Assembly: GCF_029892285.1 (NCBI RefSeq)
Contig: NZ_JARXVM010000009.1
Span: 1-64,000, forward strand
Length of the DNA: 64,000 nt
DNA from: Rhizobium sp. SG_E_25_P2
GTDB lineage: Bacteria > Pseudomonadota > Alphaproteobacteria > Rhizobiales > Rhizobiaceae
Reading direction: 5' to 3'
Shown: positions 1 to 9,400 of the stretch, piece after piece
Layout: each line of letters opens with the position of its first letter
Numbering within the stretch: the stretch's first letter is position 1
Program-made: the position numbers and the translations under genes
The notes under the pieces: generated by a model
Seen by the model: the letters and a program-made list of their open reading frames with translations, nothing else
The model's database searches: none
Told to the model about the DNA's origin: nothing

Positions 1-168
1 GTCCTTGCCGATCAGGTAGTCGGCCAGCTCATGCACGGCGGCCTCCACCGTCAGCGCGCGGCCCTCGACCACGGGTTCGCCCCAGCCGGTGACGCACTCA
101 TCGGTCTCGATCTTCAGGAAGCACCAGCGCGGCGGCACGATATAGGTGGTCAGCTTGGTGATTTTCAT
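1..168 (-). CDS. dgoD: D-galactonate dehydratase, N-terminal fragment
   Basis: This is the first 56 codons of a gene that runs off the left edge of the window. The protein starts [20 protein letters not shown] and continues with a [11 protein letters not shown] stretch, the characteristic N-terminal capping domain of galactonate dehydratases in the mandelate racemase/enolase superfamily. Those enzymes dehydrate D-galactonate to 2-keto-3-deoxygalactonate in the cytoplasm. The metal-binding and catalytic residues lie outside the window. The gene follows the GntR-type regulator on the same strand (about 50 bp gap), so the two are probably co-transcribed. Placement opposite an arabinose/galactose importer and a sugar dehydrogenase supports a sugar-acid role. 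A related aldonate dehydratase is the main alternative. Confidence 0.85.
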   Translation of the reverse strand, partial: MKITKLTTYIVPPRWCFLKIETDECVTGWGEPVVEGRALTVEAAVHELADYLIGKD

Positions 169-219
169 CGTTGCAGTCTCTGTTGATGTGGCCCGGCCAC
201 GATTTTCATTTGTTTGGGA

Positions 220-960
220 TCAGCTCTTGCGGCGCTTGACGGCGGCAGTTAGGTCGCGCTCCGCGATGTCCAGCATCCGCCTGGAACAGTCGGCGGCGGC
301 GGCGCGATCCCTCAGCCTCAACGCCTCCACGAGTTCGAAATGGATGTCGATCGCCTCGTCATGCCGCTCGACCGCTTCGTTGGAGGCATGCAGCGAAAAG
401 CGGAGCGCGGCTTCGATGATCCCGGCCATCTGCAGGAAGACGCGGTTGCCGCTGGCCTTGAGCAGGCAGACATGGAAGCGGGCGTCGGCTTCGGTGAAGG
501 CTTCGAGATCGCCTTCGCTGTCGCGCATGTCGCGCCAGGCGCGTTCGAGTTCGGCAATGTCCTGCATGCTGGCGCGGGCGGCGGCCATGTCGGCGGCGGC
601 CGGCTCAATGGCGCGGCGCGCCTCGAGAATGCAGGAGAGCAGGTCCGATTCGAAGATTTCCGGCCCGATCCAGTCGAGCACGCGCGGATCAAGGATGTTC
701 CACTCGGTCTTGGGGCAGACGACGGTGCCGACCTTCGAGCGGCTGCGCACCAGCCTGAGCGATTCGAGCGCTTTGATCGCCTCGCGGATCACAGTGCGGC
801 TGACGCCGTAACGCTCGCAGAGATCGTTTTCGCGCGGCAGGAATGTTCCCTCGGGGTAAATTTCGGAACAAATGTCCCGCGCAATCGCCCCGACGACGCT
901 TTCTCTCACCCTGGGTCGGCGCGGGCCAGCCTCTGACACTGGCGGCATTTCCTCGATCAT
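220..960 (-). CDS. FadR-type GntR transcriptional regulator
   Basis: A 246-residue regulator. The winged helix-turn-helix occupies roughly residues 15-80 (VSRTVIREAIKALESLRLV recognition region), followed by an all-helical FCD effector domain. I chose the ATG at 960. A TTG at 1017 would add 19 residues without family resemblance, and an ATG at 948 is also possible. It lies upstream of the galactonate dehydratase on the same strand and divergent from the araF-like operon, so it probably represses both and responds to a sugar acid or its breakdown product, as DgoR-type regulators do. An inverted repeat at 1053-1072 in the shared promoter region is a plausible binding site. The ligand assignment is inference. 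Confidence 0.85.
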   Translation of the reverse strand: MIEEMPPVSEAGPRRPRVRESVVGAIARDICSEIYPEGTFLPRENDLCERYGVSRTVIREAIKALESLRLVRSRSKVGTVVCPKTEWNILDPRVLDWIGPEIFESDLLSCILEARRAIEPAAADMAAARASMQDIAELERAWRDMRDSEGDLEAFTEADARFHVCLLKASGNRVFLQMAGIIEAALRFSLHASNEAVERHDEAIDIHFELVEALRLRDRAAAADCSRRMLDIAERDLTAAVKRRKS

Positions 961-1052
961 TTCCACATTCGTCTCCCCCAGATCACGAGAAATGCGCGGC
1001 GTGCGCCATCTCGTCAACCCGTCTCCATCAGGGTCGCATTATAAACGTCTGC

Positions 1053-1100
1053 ATTCATCATACAACATGAATTGACGGATATGATGATTCATTCTACAAA
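1053..1100 (+). promoter_or_regulatory. promoter and candidate operator of the araF-like operon
   Basis: A sigma-70-like promoter can be read: TTGACG at 1072-1077, a 17-bp spacer and TACAAA at 1095-1100. An inverted repeat with 6-bp arms (attcat at 1053-1058, atgaat at 1067-1072, 8-bp spacer) abuts the -35 box. Its core on the minus strand contains TTGTATGAT, similar to half-sites of FadR-family regulators. Binding by the neighbouring regulator is inferred. Confidence 0.5.
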
Positions 1101-1144
1101 AGGATGACTGCGGGAGAGGCAGTGACATCACAAGGGAGGACTTC

Positions 1145-2128
1145 ATGCGTATTCTGACCACGATACTGCTCGCCGGCGCCATGGCCGTAACCGGCGCCGT
1201 CTCGGCATTTGCCGAGGACGTGAAGATCGGCTTCATCGTCAAGCAGCCGGAAGAGCCCTGGTTCCAGGACGAATGGAAATTCGCTGACCAGGCCGGCAAG
1301 GAAAAAGGCTTCACCGTCGTCAAGATCGGCGCTGAAGACGGCGAAAAGGTCCAGTCGGCGATCGACAATCTCGGCGCCCAGGGCGCTCAGGGCTTCATCA
1401 TCTGCACGCCTGACGTCAAGCTTGGCCCGGGCATCGTCGCCAAGGCTGCTGCCAACAATCTCAAGGTCATGACGGTTGACGACCGTCTGGTCGACGCCTC
1501 CGGCGCGCCGCTCGAAGACGTGCCGCATATGGGCATTTCCGCCACCAAGATCGGCGAAGCCGTCGGTCAGGCGATCGTCGACGAAATGAAGAAGCGTGGC
1601 TGGGACCTGAAGGATGTCGGCGCAATCCGCGTGTCCTACGACCAACTGCCGACTGCGGTGGATCGCGTCGAGGGCGCGCTTTCGGTGCTGAAGGCCAATG
1701 GTTTCCCGGAAGCCAATATCTTCAACGCGCCGCAGGCCAAGACTGACACCGAAGCCGCGCTGAACGCCGCAACCGTGGTGCTCAACAAGAACGCCAATAT
1801 CAAGAAGTGGATCGCGGTCGGCCTCAATGACGAGGCGGTGCTGGGCGCGGTGCGCGCTGCGGAATCGGTCGGCGTGACCGCCGACAACTTCATCGGCATC
1901 GGCATTGGCGGCGCGGATTCCGCCATCAACGAGTTCAAGAAGCCTGAGGCCACCGGCTTCTTTGGCACCGTGATCATCTCGCCGAAGCGCCATGGTTACG
2001 AGACGGCGATGAACATGTATGAGTGGATCGCCAATGGCAAAGAGCCGGAAAAGCTGACGCTGACCGCCGGCCAGCTCGCGCTGCGCGACAATTACCAGGT
2101 CGTCCGCAAGGACCTCGGCATCGAGTAA
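1145..2128 (+). CDS. araF: periplasmic L-arabinose-type sugar-binding protein
   Basis: A 327-residue exported protein with a Sec signal peptide (cleavage after about residue 23, SAFA-ED). The mature start (GFIVKQPEEPWFQDEWKFAD) closely matches the E. coli arabinose-binding protein AraF, as do GFIICTPDVKLG and GIGIGGADS. It captures the sugar in the periplasm and delivers it to the AraGH-type complex encoded next. A good ribosome-binding site (gggagga) precedes the ATG. A strong hairpin follows at 2165-2189, which would let this gene be expressed at a higher level than the ATPase and permease. AraF-type proteins can bind both L-arabinose and D-galactose, which fits the galactonate dehydratase nearby. 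Confidence 0.85.
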   Translation: MRILTTILLAGAMAVTGAVSAFAEDVKIGFIVKQPEEPWFQDEWKFADQAGKEKGFTVVKIGAEDGEKVQSAIDNLGAQGAQGFIICTPDVKLGPGIVAKAAANNLKVMTVDDRLVDASGAPLEDVPHMGISATKIGEAVGQAIVDEMKKRGWDLKDVGAIRVSYDQLPTAVDRVEGALSVLKANGFPEANIFNAPQAKTDTEAALNAATVVLNKNANIKKWIAVGLNDEAVLGAVRAAESVGVTADNFIGIGIGGADSAINEFKKPEATGFFGTVIISPKRHGYETAMNMYEWIANGKEPEKLTLTAGQLALRDNYQVVRKDLGIE

Positions 2129-2164
2129 TCAGCCTCGGGTCAAACCCGAAACGCGATCTTACGG

Positions 2165-2189
2165 CCCCGGCGACCTTCGCCGGGGTTTT
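2165..2189 (+). terminator. hairpin/attenuator between araF and araG
   Basis: A perfect 9-bp stem (ccccggcga / tcgccgggg) with a 3-nt loop is followed by four T. It sits 36 bp after the araF stop and 17 bp before the araG start. It probably acts as a partial terminator and stabilises the binding-protein mRNA. Confidence 0.75.
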
Positions 2190-2205
2190 CTGGGGGACGA
2201 GGCGC

Positions 2206-3720
2206 ATGGCCGATTATCTGGAATTTTCCGGACTGACTAAAACCTATCCGGGCGTGCGGGCCCTGTCGGACGTATCGTTCGGCGTTCGCCGGGGCGTGGT
2301 GCATGGGCTTATGGGTGAGAACGGCGCCGGTAAATCGACGCTGATCCGCCTTCTCTCGGGTGATCAGTCCGCTGACGCGGGCGTGATCAACATTGACGGC
2401 CGCGAGCAGGTCTACCGCTCTGTCAGCGACGCCTTTGCGGCCGGCGTGGTGGTCATCCATCAGGAGCTCCAGCTCGCGCCTGACATGACGGTGGCGGAAA
2501 ATCTCTGGCTCGGCCGCTTTCCCGGCCGCTTCGGCGTCATCGACCGCAAGACGATGCGCGAGACGGTGAAGGCGCGGCTCGGCGAGATGGGCGTCGACAT
2601 CGATCCCGACCGCAAGGTGGGTTCGCTGTCGATCGGCGAACGCCAGATGGTGGAAATCGCCAAGGCCGTCATGGTGAAAGCGCGCGTAATCGCGTTGGAT
2701 GAGCCGACCTCGTCGCTCTCCTCGCGTGAAAGCGAAATCCTGTTTGCGCTGATCGACCGCCTCCGGGCGGCTGGCGCGGTCATTCTCTATGTCTCCCACC
2801 GGCTCGACGAGATCTTCCGGCTCTGCGACGGCATGACCGTGCTGCGCGACGGCAAGCTCGCCGCCCATCATCCCACCCTCGACGGCGTGAGCCGCGACCA
2901 GATCATCAGCGAGATGGTCGGCCGCGAGATCAGCAATATCTGGGGCTGGCGAGGCCGTCCGCTTGGTAATGACAGGCTGAAGGTCGAGGCCCTCTCGGGC
3001 GCGCGCCTGCGCCATCCCATCAGTTTTTCGGTGCGGCGAGGTGAGATTCTCGGCTTTTTCGGCCTTATCGGGGCTGGTCGGTCTGAAATGGCGCGTCTGG
3101 TCTATGGCGCGGATCAACGCTCGTCCGGCCGCGTCAGTCTTGACGGCGTGACGATCACGCCCGACAGTCCCGGCGCCTCCATCCGGGCGGGTATGGTGTT
3201 CTGCCCGGAAGACCGCAAACATGACGGCATCATTCACGGGCGGTCGGTGGAGGAGAATATTTCCATCTCGTCCCGCCGGCATTTCTCGCCGCTCGGAGTC
3301 ATCAAGCCGAAGCAGGAGGCGGACCTCGCCGACCGCTTCATCCAGACGCTGCGCATCCGCACGCCCTCGCGCCGACAGGACATCGTCAATCTCTCGGGCG
3401 GCAACCAGCAGAAGGTCATTCTCGGCCGCTGGCTGTCCGAACAGGGCGTCAAGGCGCTGATCATCGACGAGCCGACGCGCGGCATCGATGTCGGCGCCAA
3501 GGCGGAGATCTACGACATCCTCTATGGCCTCGCGTCGGACGGCATGGCGATCATCGCCATTTCCAGCGAATTGCCGGAGATCATGGGCATTGCCGATCGC
3601 ATCATCGTGATGTGCGGCGGCGAAAAGTCCGCTGAATTCACCCGCGACCAGTTCGACGAAAAAACCATTCTCGCCGCTGCGCTGCCCGATGAGGCAGTCG
3701 TAAAGGCCGCTCATTCTTGA
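2206..3720 (+). CDS. araG: sugar ABC transporter ATPase, duplicated domains (AraG type)
   Basis: A 504-residue protein with two fused ABC domains, typical of the monosaccharide (CUT2) family. The first domain has Walker A GENGAGKST and the degenerate signature LSIGERQ. The second has a degenerate Walker A (GLIGAGRSE) and the canonical signature LSGGNQQK, followed by IIDEPTRGID. It hydrolyses ATP on the cytoplasmic face to power import through the AraH-like permease. I set the start at the ATG at 2206, preceded by gggggacgagg, because the open frame extending upstream to 2023 has no family resemblance. Its stop overlaps the araH start by one base. Confidence 0.9.
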   Translation: MADYLEFSGLTKTYPGVRALSDVSFGVRRGVVHGLMGENGAGKSTLIRLLSGDQSADAGVINIDGREQVYRSVSDAFAAGVVVIHQELQLAPDMTVAENLWLGRFPGRFGVIDRKTMRETVKARLGEMGVDIDPDRKVGSLSIGERQMVEIAKAVMVKARVIALDEPTSSLSSRESEILFALIDRLRAAGAVILYVSHRLDEIFRLCDGMTVLRDGKLAAHHPTLDGVSRDQIISEMVGREISNIWGWRGRPLGNDRLKVEALSGARLRHPISFSVRRGEILGFFGLIGAGRSEMARLVYGADQRSSGRVSLDGVTITPDSPGASIRAGMVFCPEDRKHDGIIHGRSVEENISISSRRHFSPLGVIKPKQEADLADRFIQTLRIRTPSRRQDIVNLSGGNQQKVILGRWLSEQGVKALIIDEPTRGIDVGAKAEIYDILYGLASDGMAIIAISSELPEIMGIADRIIVMCGGEKSAEFTRDQFDEKTILAAALPDEAVVKAAHS

Positions 3721-4682
3721 TGGAAAGACCAATGTCCGCTTTGAAGAAAATCCTGCTCGGCGAACAGGGCCTGCTCGTGATCTTCGCGCTCGCCTTCGTC
3801 ATCGTCTCGCTCACGGTGCCGAACTTCCTGACCGAGCGCAATGTGCTGGGCCTGCTGCAATCCGTCGTCACCATCGGCATCGTCGCCTGCACCATGATGT
3901 TCTGCCTGGCGTCGCGTGATTTCGACCTGTCGGTTGGCTCGATCGTGGCCTTTTCGGGCATGGTGGCGGTCATGGCCTCGAACGCCTCCGGCTCGATCCT
4001 GATCGGCGTCGCCGCCGCCATCCTCTGCGGTTTCGCCGTGGGAGCGGTCAATGGCGTGGTCATCGCCCGCTTCCGTATCAATGCGCTGATCACCACGCTC
4101 GCCACCATGCAGATCGTGCGCGGTCTCGCTCTGATCGCCTCGGATGGCCGCGCCGTCGGCATCAATGACCCCGCCTTCTACCAGCTGGCGCTGTCGCGCT
4201 TCCTCACTATCCCCACGCCGATCTGGGTCATGGCGCTGTTCTTCATCGTCTTCGGCTTCCTGCTCAACCGCACCGTCTTCGGCAAGAACACGCTGGCGAT
4301 CGGCGGCAATCCCGAGGCGTCGCGACTGGCGGGCGTCAATGTCGTGCGCATGCGCATCTGGATCTTTGCGCTGCAGGGCCTGGTTTGCAGCGTGGCGGGC
4401 GTGCTGCTCGCCTCGCGCATCACCTCGGGCCAGCCGAATGCTGCGACCGGGTTGGAGCTGTCGGTCATCTCCGCCTGCGTGCTCGGCGGCGTCTCGCTGG
4501 CCGGCGGACGGGCGACGATGACGGGCGTCTTCATCGGCGTGATGATTATGGGCATTGCCGAAAACGTCATGAACCTGCTGAATATCCAGGCCTTCTACCA
4601 GTATCTCGTACGTGGCCTGATCCTGCTCATCGCGGTGCTGCTCGACAATCTTCGCATGTCGGCGGCAGGCCGGCAGAAGTGA
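3720..4682 (+). CDS. araH: sugar ABC transporter permease (AraH type)
   Basis: A 320-residue, strongly hydrophobic protein of the CUT2 (RbsC/AraH) permease family with about eight to ten membrane segments. Recognisable features are the DFDLSVGSIVAFSGM stretch near residue 75, the cytoplasmic loop GGNPEASRLAGVNV and the C-terminal GGVSLAGGRATMTG region. I used the ATG at 3720, whose A is the last base of the araG stop codon. An in-frame TTG at 3717 and an ATG at 3732 are alternatives. It forms the membrane channel for the sugar captured by the araF product. Confidence 0.88.
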   Translation: MERPMSALKKILLGEQGLLVIFALAFVIVSLTVPNFLTERNVLGLLQSVVTIGIVACTMMFCLASRDFDLSVGSIVAFSGMVAVMASNASGSILIGVAAAILCGFAVGAVNGVVIARFRINALITTLATMQIVRGLALIASDGRAVGINDPAFYQLALSRFLTIPTPIWVMALFFIVFGFLLNRTVFGKNTLAIGGNPEASRLAGVNVVRMRIWIFALQGLVCSVAGVLLASRITSGQPNAATGLELSVISACVLGGVSLAGGRATMTGVFIGVMIMGIAENVMNLLNIQAFYQYLVRGLILLIAVLLDNLRMSAAGRQK

Positions 4683-5542
4683 CGACGGCGCTGCTCAGGC
4701 TCGCTTCCGACAGGATCGAGACCTCGGTCTCGTTGCAGGGAGGCGGGCTAGGCGCAGTGCGGTTTGACGGTTTGGAGATCATGCCGCCGGTCGGCGGGGT
4801 GAAGGCGGATCTGAGCTGCTTTCCGCTTGTTCCCTTCGGCAATCGCGTCGAATTCAACCAGTTCGAGCGCCTTGGCAAGACCTACCGTTTCACCCCGAAC
4901 AGCAGCGATCCGCTTTATCTTCACGGTGATGGCTGGATGGGGACCTGGGCTGTTCGAGAGATGGAAGGCGACCGGATCACGCTGTCACTGCGGCAACTTC
5001 CCAGCGATGGGACGCCCTACGTCTATTCCGCCGAACAGACCCTATCTGTCACCGGCGCCCGCCTGTCGCTGTCCCTGTCCGTGCGAAACCAAGGCGAGGA
5101 GGCTTTGCCGTTCGGTCTCGGACAACATCCGTTTTTTCTCCGCACGCCGGACCTGCGCATCAAGGCGCAGGTTTCGGGCTATTGGACGGAGCGGGCGGGA
5201 CATTTGCCGGATGCGCGAACCGCGCCGCCTGCCGATCTCGATCCCCGAGTGGGCGCATATCTTCCCGACCGCTTCCTCAACAACGCCTTCGATGGCTGGG
5301 ATGGCGTGGCCCGGATCCACTGGCCTGAGCGTGGCGTCTCCGCCATGATGACGGCTAGAGATCATAGCGTCGCCATGCTCTATGCTCCCAGCCCGGAGGC
5401 GGGCTTCTTCTGTTGGGAGACGATGACGCATTTGCCGAACGGGCATCATCAGCCTGAATTCGGCGGCCTGCGGCTGTTGGAGCCGGGAGAGGCGATGCAA
5501 TCGAACGTGACGATAGATTTCAGGAGAGACGATCTTGGCTGA
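4679..5542 (+). CDS. aldose 1-epimerase (mutarotase)-like
   Basis: A 287-residue galactose-mutarotase-fold protein. It interconverts alpha and beta anomers of an aldose, which speeds delivery of the anomer used by the downstream dehydrogenase. Family signatures are the FPLVPFGNRV motif (arginine of the sugar site), LHGDGWMGTWAV with the histidine, and GLGQHPFFL. I chose the GTG at 4679, which overlaps the araH stop by four bases. The longer open frame from 4385 lies inside araH and is not credible. It is translationally coupled on both sides, so it belongs to the sugar operon. Confidence 0.85.
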   Translation: MTTALLRLASDRIETSVSLQGGGLGAVRFDGLEIMPPVGGVKADLSCFPLVPFGNRVEFNQFERLGKTYRFTPNSSDPLYLHGDGWMGTWAVREMEGDRITLSLRQLPSDGTPYVYSAEQTLSVTGARLSLSLSVRNQGEEALPFGLGQHPFFLRTPDLRIKAQVSGYWTERAGHLPDARTAPPADLDPRVGAYLPDRFLNNAFDGWDGVARIHWPERGVSAMMTARDHSVAMLYAPSPEAGFFCWETMTHLPNGHHQPEFGGLRLLEPGEAMQSNVTIDFRRDDLG

Positions 5543-6314
5543 CAGGTTGACCGGCAAGCGGATCATGATCACCGGCGCCGCCCAGGGTATTGGCCTCGCC
5601 ATCGCCGAGGCGGCTATGCGGGAAGGCGCGGCGCTGCTGCTGATCGACCGTGACGGCGATCTGCTGGCTGCTTCGGTGGAGACGCTGCGGGCGCGAGGCG
5701 CGCGGGTGACGAGCGATGTCGCCGACATTACCGACACGGCTGCGATCGCCCATGCCGTGGAGCAGGCGAAAGAGGAGATCGGGCCGATCAACGCGCTGGT
5801 CAACAATGCCGGGGTCAATGTCTTTTCTGAGCCGCTGGCCTCCACAGACGAAGACTGGTCGCGCTGCTTCGACGTCAATCTCAAGGGCGCCTGGAACTGT
5901 TGCCGGGCGGTGCTGCCGGATATGCTTGTGGCAGGAGGGGGCGCTATCCTCAACATCGCCTCCACGCACGCCTTCACCATCATCCCGCACACATTTCCCT
6001 ATCCGCTCGCAAAGCATGCGCTGATAGGGCTCACCAAGTCGCTCGCCATCGAATATGCGCCACGCCAGGTGCGGGTGAATGCGCTGGCGCCGGGCTATGT
6101 GGCGACCCAGAAGGTGATCGATTACTGGAACAGTTTTCCGGATCCCGAAGCCGCCAAGGCCGAGACGATGAAACTGCATCCCGGCGGACGCATCGCGGAG
6201 ACCGAGGAAATCGCCATGGCCGCGGTGTTCATGATATCGGACGAATGCCGTTTCATGACCGGCGCCTGCCTGACCGTTGATGGCGGACTGAGCATCCTGC
6301 ACCATCCGGCATAA
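5535..6314 (+). CDS. SDR-family sugar 1-dehydrogenase (probable arabinose/galactose dehydrogenase)
   Basis: A 259-residue short-chain dehydrogenase/reductase. Seen: the nucleotide-binding TGAAQGIG near residue 13, NNAG near residue 90, an active-site serine in NIASTHAF, and the YPLAK pair of catalytic Tyr and Lys. The start is TTG at 5535, supported by aggaga seven bases upstream, and it overlaps the mutarotase by eight bases. Position after an AraFGH transporter and a mutarotase suggests oxidation of an aldose to its lactone, which the galactonate dehydratase branch would take on. Sugar specificity cannot be read from the sequence. Confidence 0.75.
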   Translation: MADRLTGKRIMITGAAQGIGLAIAEAAMREGAALLLIDRDGDLLAASVETLRARGARVTSDVADITDTAAIAHAVEQAKEEIGPINALVNNAGVNVFSEPLASTDEDWSRCFDVNLKGAWNCCRAVLPDMLVAGGGAILNIASTHAFTIIPHTFPYPLAKHALIGLTKSLAIEYAPRQVRVNALAPGYVATQKVIDYWNSFPDPEAAKAETMKLHPGGRIAETEEIAMAAVFMISDECRFMTGACLTVDGGLSILHHPA

Positions 6315-6370
6315 TCACTTGGCGCTGAGATCGCGTTCACTGGCCCGAGGGCTTCAGCTCAAAATTGCAA

Positions 6371-6406
6371 AGGAGCCGGGCGTCGAGGCGTCCGGCTCCT
6401 GTTTTT
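6371..6406 (+). terminator. rho-independent terminator of the sugar operon
   Basis: A 12-bp stem containing one G-U pair, with a six-base loop (TCGAGG), is followed by GTTTTT at 6401-6406. It lies between the convergent sugar operon and RND pump gene and may serve both. The T-tract favours the plus strand. Confidence 0.85.
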
Positions 6407-6441
6407 CTACTCAGTTTGAGGCGCTTGAAACGTAGGCCGCC

Positions 6442-9400
6442 TCACGCAGCGGGCAAGAGCGACTGGGGCTTGCCATGCGAGGAATGCGCCGATCCAGACA
6501 TCTCCGCGTCGACCGCCTCGACATTCTGCGCCAGCTTCTGGTCCGTGTGCTGTGTCAGCGCCTTGTTGCCTGTGATGCGACGCGCCAGCACGTAGAATAC
6601 CGGCGTCATGAAGATGCCGAAGAAGGTGACGCCGATCATGCCCGAAAACACCGCAACGCCCATGGCGGCGCGCATCTCGGCGCCGGCGCCGGTGGAGATC
6701 ACCAGCGGGACCACTCCCATGATGAAGGCCATCGACGTCATCAGGATCGGGCGCAGGCGAAGACGGCTGGATTCAATGGCCGCTTGCACAGGGGTGCGGC
6801 CTTCGAATTCCAGTTCGCGGGCGAATTCGACGATCAGGATGGCGTTCTTTGCCGATAGCCCCACCAGCACGATCAGACCGATCTGGGTGAAGATATTGTT
6901 GTCTCCGCCCGTGAGCCAAACGCCTGCCAAGGCGGCCAACACGCCCATCGGTACGATCATAATGATCGCCAGCGGCAGCGTCAGGCTTTCATATTGCGCC
7001 GCCAGAACGAGATAGACCAGAAGCAGCGCGAGCGGAAACACTAGCACCCCAGAACTTCCGGCGAGGATCTGCTGATAGGTCAGATCCGTCCATTCGAAGC
7101 TGACGCCCTTGGGCAGGACCTCGGCGGCGATTTTTTCGACGGCCGCTTGGGCCTGCCCGGAGGAATAGCCGGGCGCCGCGCCGCCATTGATGTCTGCGGC
7201 GAGAAAGCCGTTATAGCGGTTGGTCCGCTCCGGGCCGGTGGTGGCGTCGACCCTGAGCAGCGCCGAGAGCGGGATCATTTCGCCCGACGCCGAGCGCACC
7301 TTGAGCTGGCCGATATCCTCAGCCGTGGCGCGGAATTTGGCGTCCGCCTGGGCGCGGACGCTGTAGGTGCGACCGAATGCGTTGAAGTCGTTGACATAGA
7401 GCGAGCCGAGATAAATCTGCAGCGTCTCAAACACATCCGTCACCGACACGCCCAATTGCTGGGCCTTGGTGCGGTCGATATCGGCAAACAACTGCGGCAC
7501 ATTGATCTGATAGCTTGAGAACAGGCCAGCCAGCTCAGGCGTCTGATAGGCCTTGCCGAGGAAGGCCTTGGTGGCCTCGTCGAGCGCCTGATAGCCGAGA
7601 CCGGCGCGATCTTCGAGCTGCAGCTTGAAGCCGCCCGTCGTGCCAAGCCCCTGCACCGGCGGCGGCGGGAACATGGCGATGAAGGCGTCCTGGATCGCGC
7701 CGAACTTTTGGTTCAGTTTCATGGCGATCGCGCCGCCCGAAAGATCCGGCGTCCGGCGTTCGTCGAAATCCTTGAGCGTCACGAAGACAATGCCGGCATT
7801 GGAGGAATTGGTGAAGCCGTTGATCGACAGACCGGGAAAGGCGATGGCGTGTTCGACGCCCGGCTCGGCCAGCGCGATGTCGCTCATGCGCTTGATCACG
7901 TCTTCAGTGCGGTTGAGCGTTGCGGCGTCGGGCAATTGCGCAAAGCCGATCAGATACTGCTTGTCCTGCGCCGGCACGAAGCCGCCCGGTACGGAATTGA
8001 ACAGACCGTAAGTCGCGCCGACCAACGCCAGATAGACGAGCATGACCAGGCTCTTGCGGGAAAGAAGGCCGCCCACGCTTCGCCCATAGCCGCTGGAACT
8101 TGCGCCGAAGGCGCGGTTGAAGCCCCGGAAGAACCAGCCGAATAGAAAGTCCATGCCGCGCGTCAGCCAGTCCTTCGGCGCATCGTGACCCTTCAGCAAG
8201 AGCGCTGCGAGCGCGGGCGACAAGGTCAGCGAATTAATGGCCGATATCACCGTCGAGATGGCGATGGTGAGCGCGAACTGGCGGTAGAACTGGCCCGACA
8301 GGCCGGTGATGAAGGCGAGCGGCACAAACACCGCGACCAGAACCAGGGCAATGGCGATGATCGGGCCCGACACTTCCTTCATGGCGCGATAGGTCGCCTG
8401 GCGCGGGGACAGACCATTCTCAATGTTGCGTTCGACATTTTCAACCACGACGATCGCGTCATCGACAACGATGCCGATGGCAAGCACCAGGCCGAACAGG
8501 CTGAGCGCATTGATGGAGAAGCCGAAGGCGTACATGACCCCGAATGTGCCGATGATCGACACCGGCACCGCGATCAGCGGAATGATCGAGGCGCGCCAAG
8601 TCTGCAGGAACAGGATGACGACGAGCACCACAAGCGCAATGGCTTCGAGAAGCGTATCGACGACTTTCTCGATCGAACTGCGCACGAATTTGGTCGTGTC
8701 ATAGACGATTTCGTATTTCACGCCTTCCGGCATCGCCACCTGCAACTCGTTCATGGTCTTGACGACCTCGTCGGAGATGGTGATGGCGTTGGAGCCGGGA
8801 GCCTGGAAGACGGGAATAGCGACGGCGGCCTTGCCGTCCAGCAGAGAACGCAGGGAATAGTCGGCTGCGCCCAGCTCTACTCTTGCGACATCGCGCAGGC
8901 GGGTGATCTGACCTGCTTCGCCGCTCTTGACGATGATGTCGCCGAATTCCTCCGGCGTCTGCAGGCGGCCCTGCGCATTGACGTTCAGCTGCACGTCAAT
9001 GCCCGGAAGATTGGGTGAAGCGCCGATGACGCCTGCGGCGGCCTGCACATTCTGTTGACGGATGGCGCTGGTAATGTCGCTGGCCGCGAGACCGTGCTCG
9101 GCGGCTTTCTGCGGGTCGATCCAGACGCGCATGGAATAATCGCCCGAACCAAAGATCTGCACCTGGCCCACGCCCTGGATGCGGGCGAGGCGGTCCTTGA
9201 TGTTCAGCACGCCATAATTGCGCAGATAGGTGATGTCATAGCGATTGTCGGGCGAAATGAGATTGACGACCATCATAAGGTCGGGAGAACTCTTTGCCGT
9301 CGTGACGCCAATATTCTTGACTTCTTCCGGCAGGCGCGGCTCGGCCTGCGACACCCGGTTCTGCACCAGTTGCTGAGCCTTGTCCGGGTCGGTTCCGAGC

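Noticed and set aside
2140-3732. A 530-codon open frame antisense to the araG-like gene.
   Set aside because: Low-complexity acidic/His-rich translation, with the real ABC ATPase on the other strand.
4385-4678. N-terminal extension of the mutarotase.
   Set aside because: It lies wholly within the araH-like gene in another frame; the GTG at 4679 gives the normal family start.
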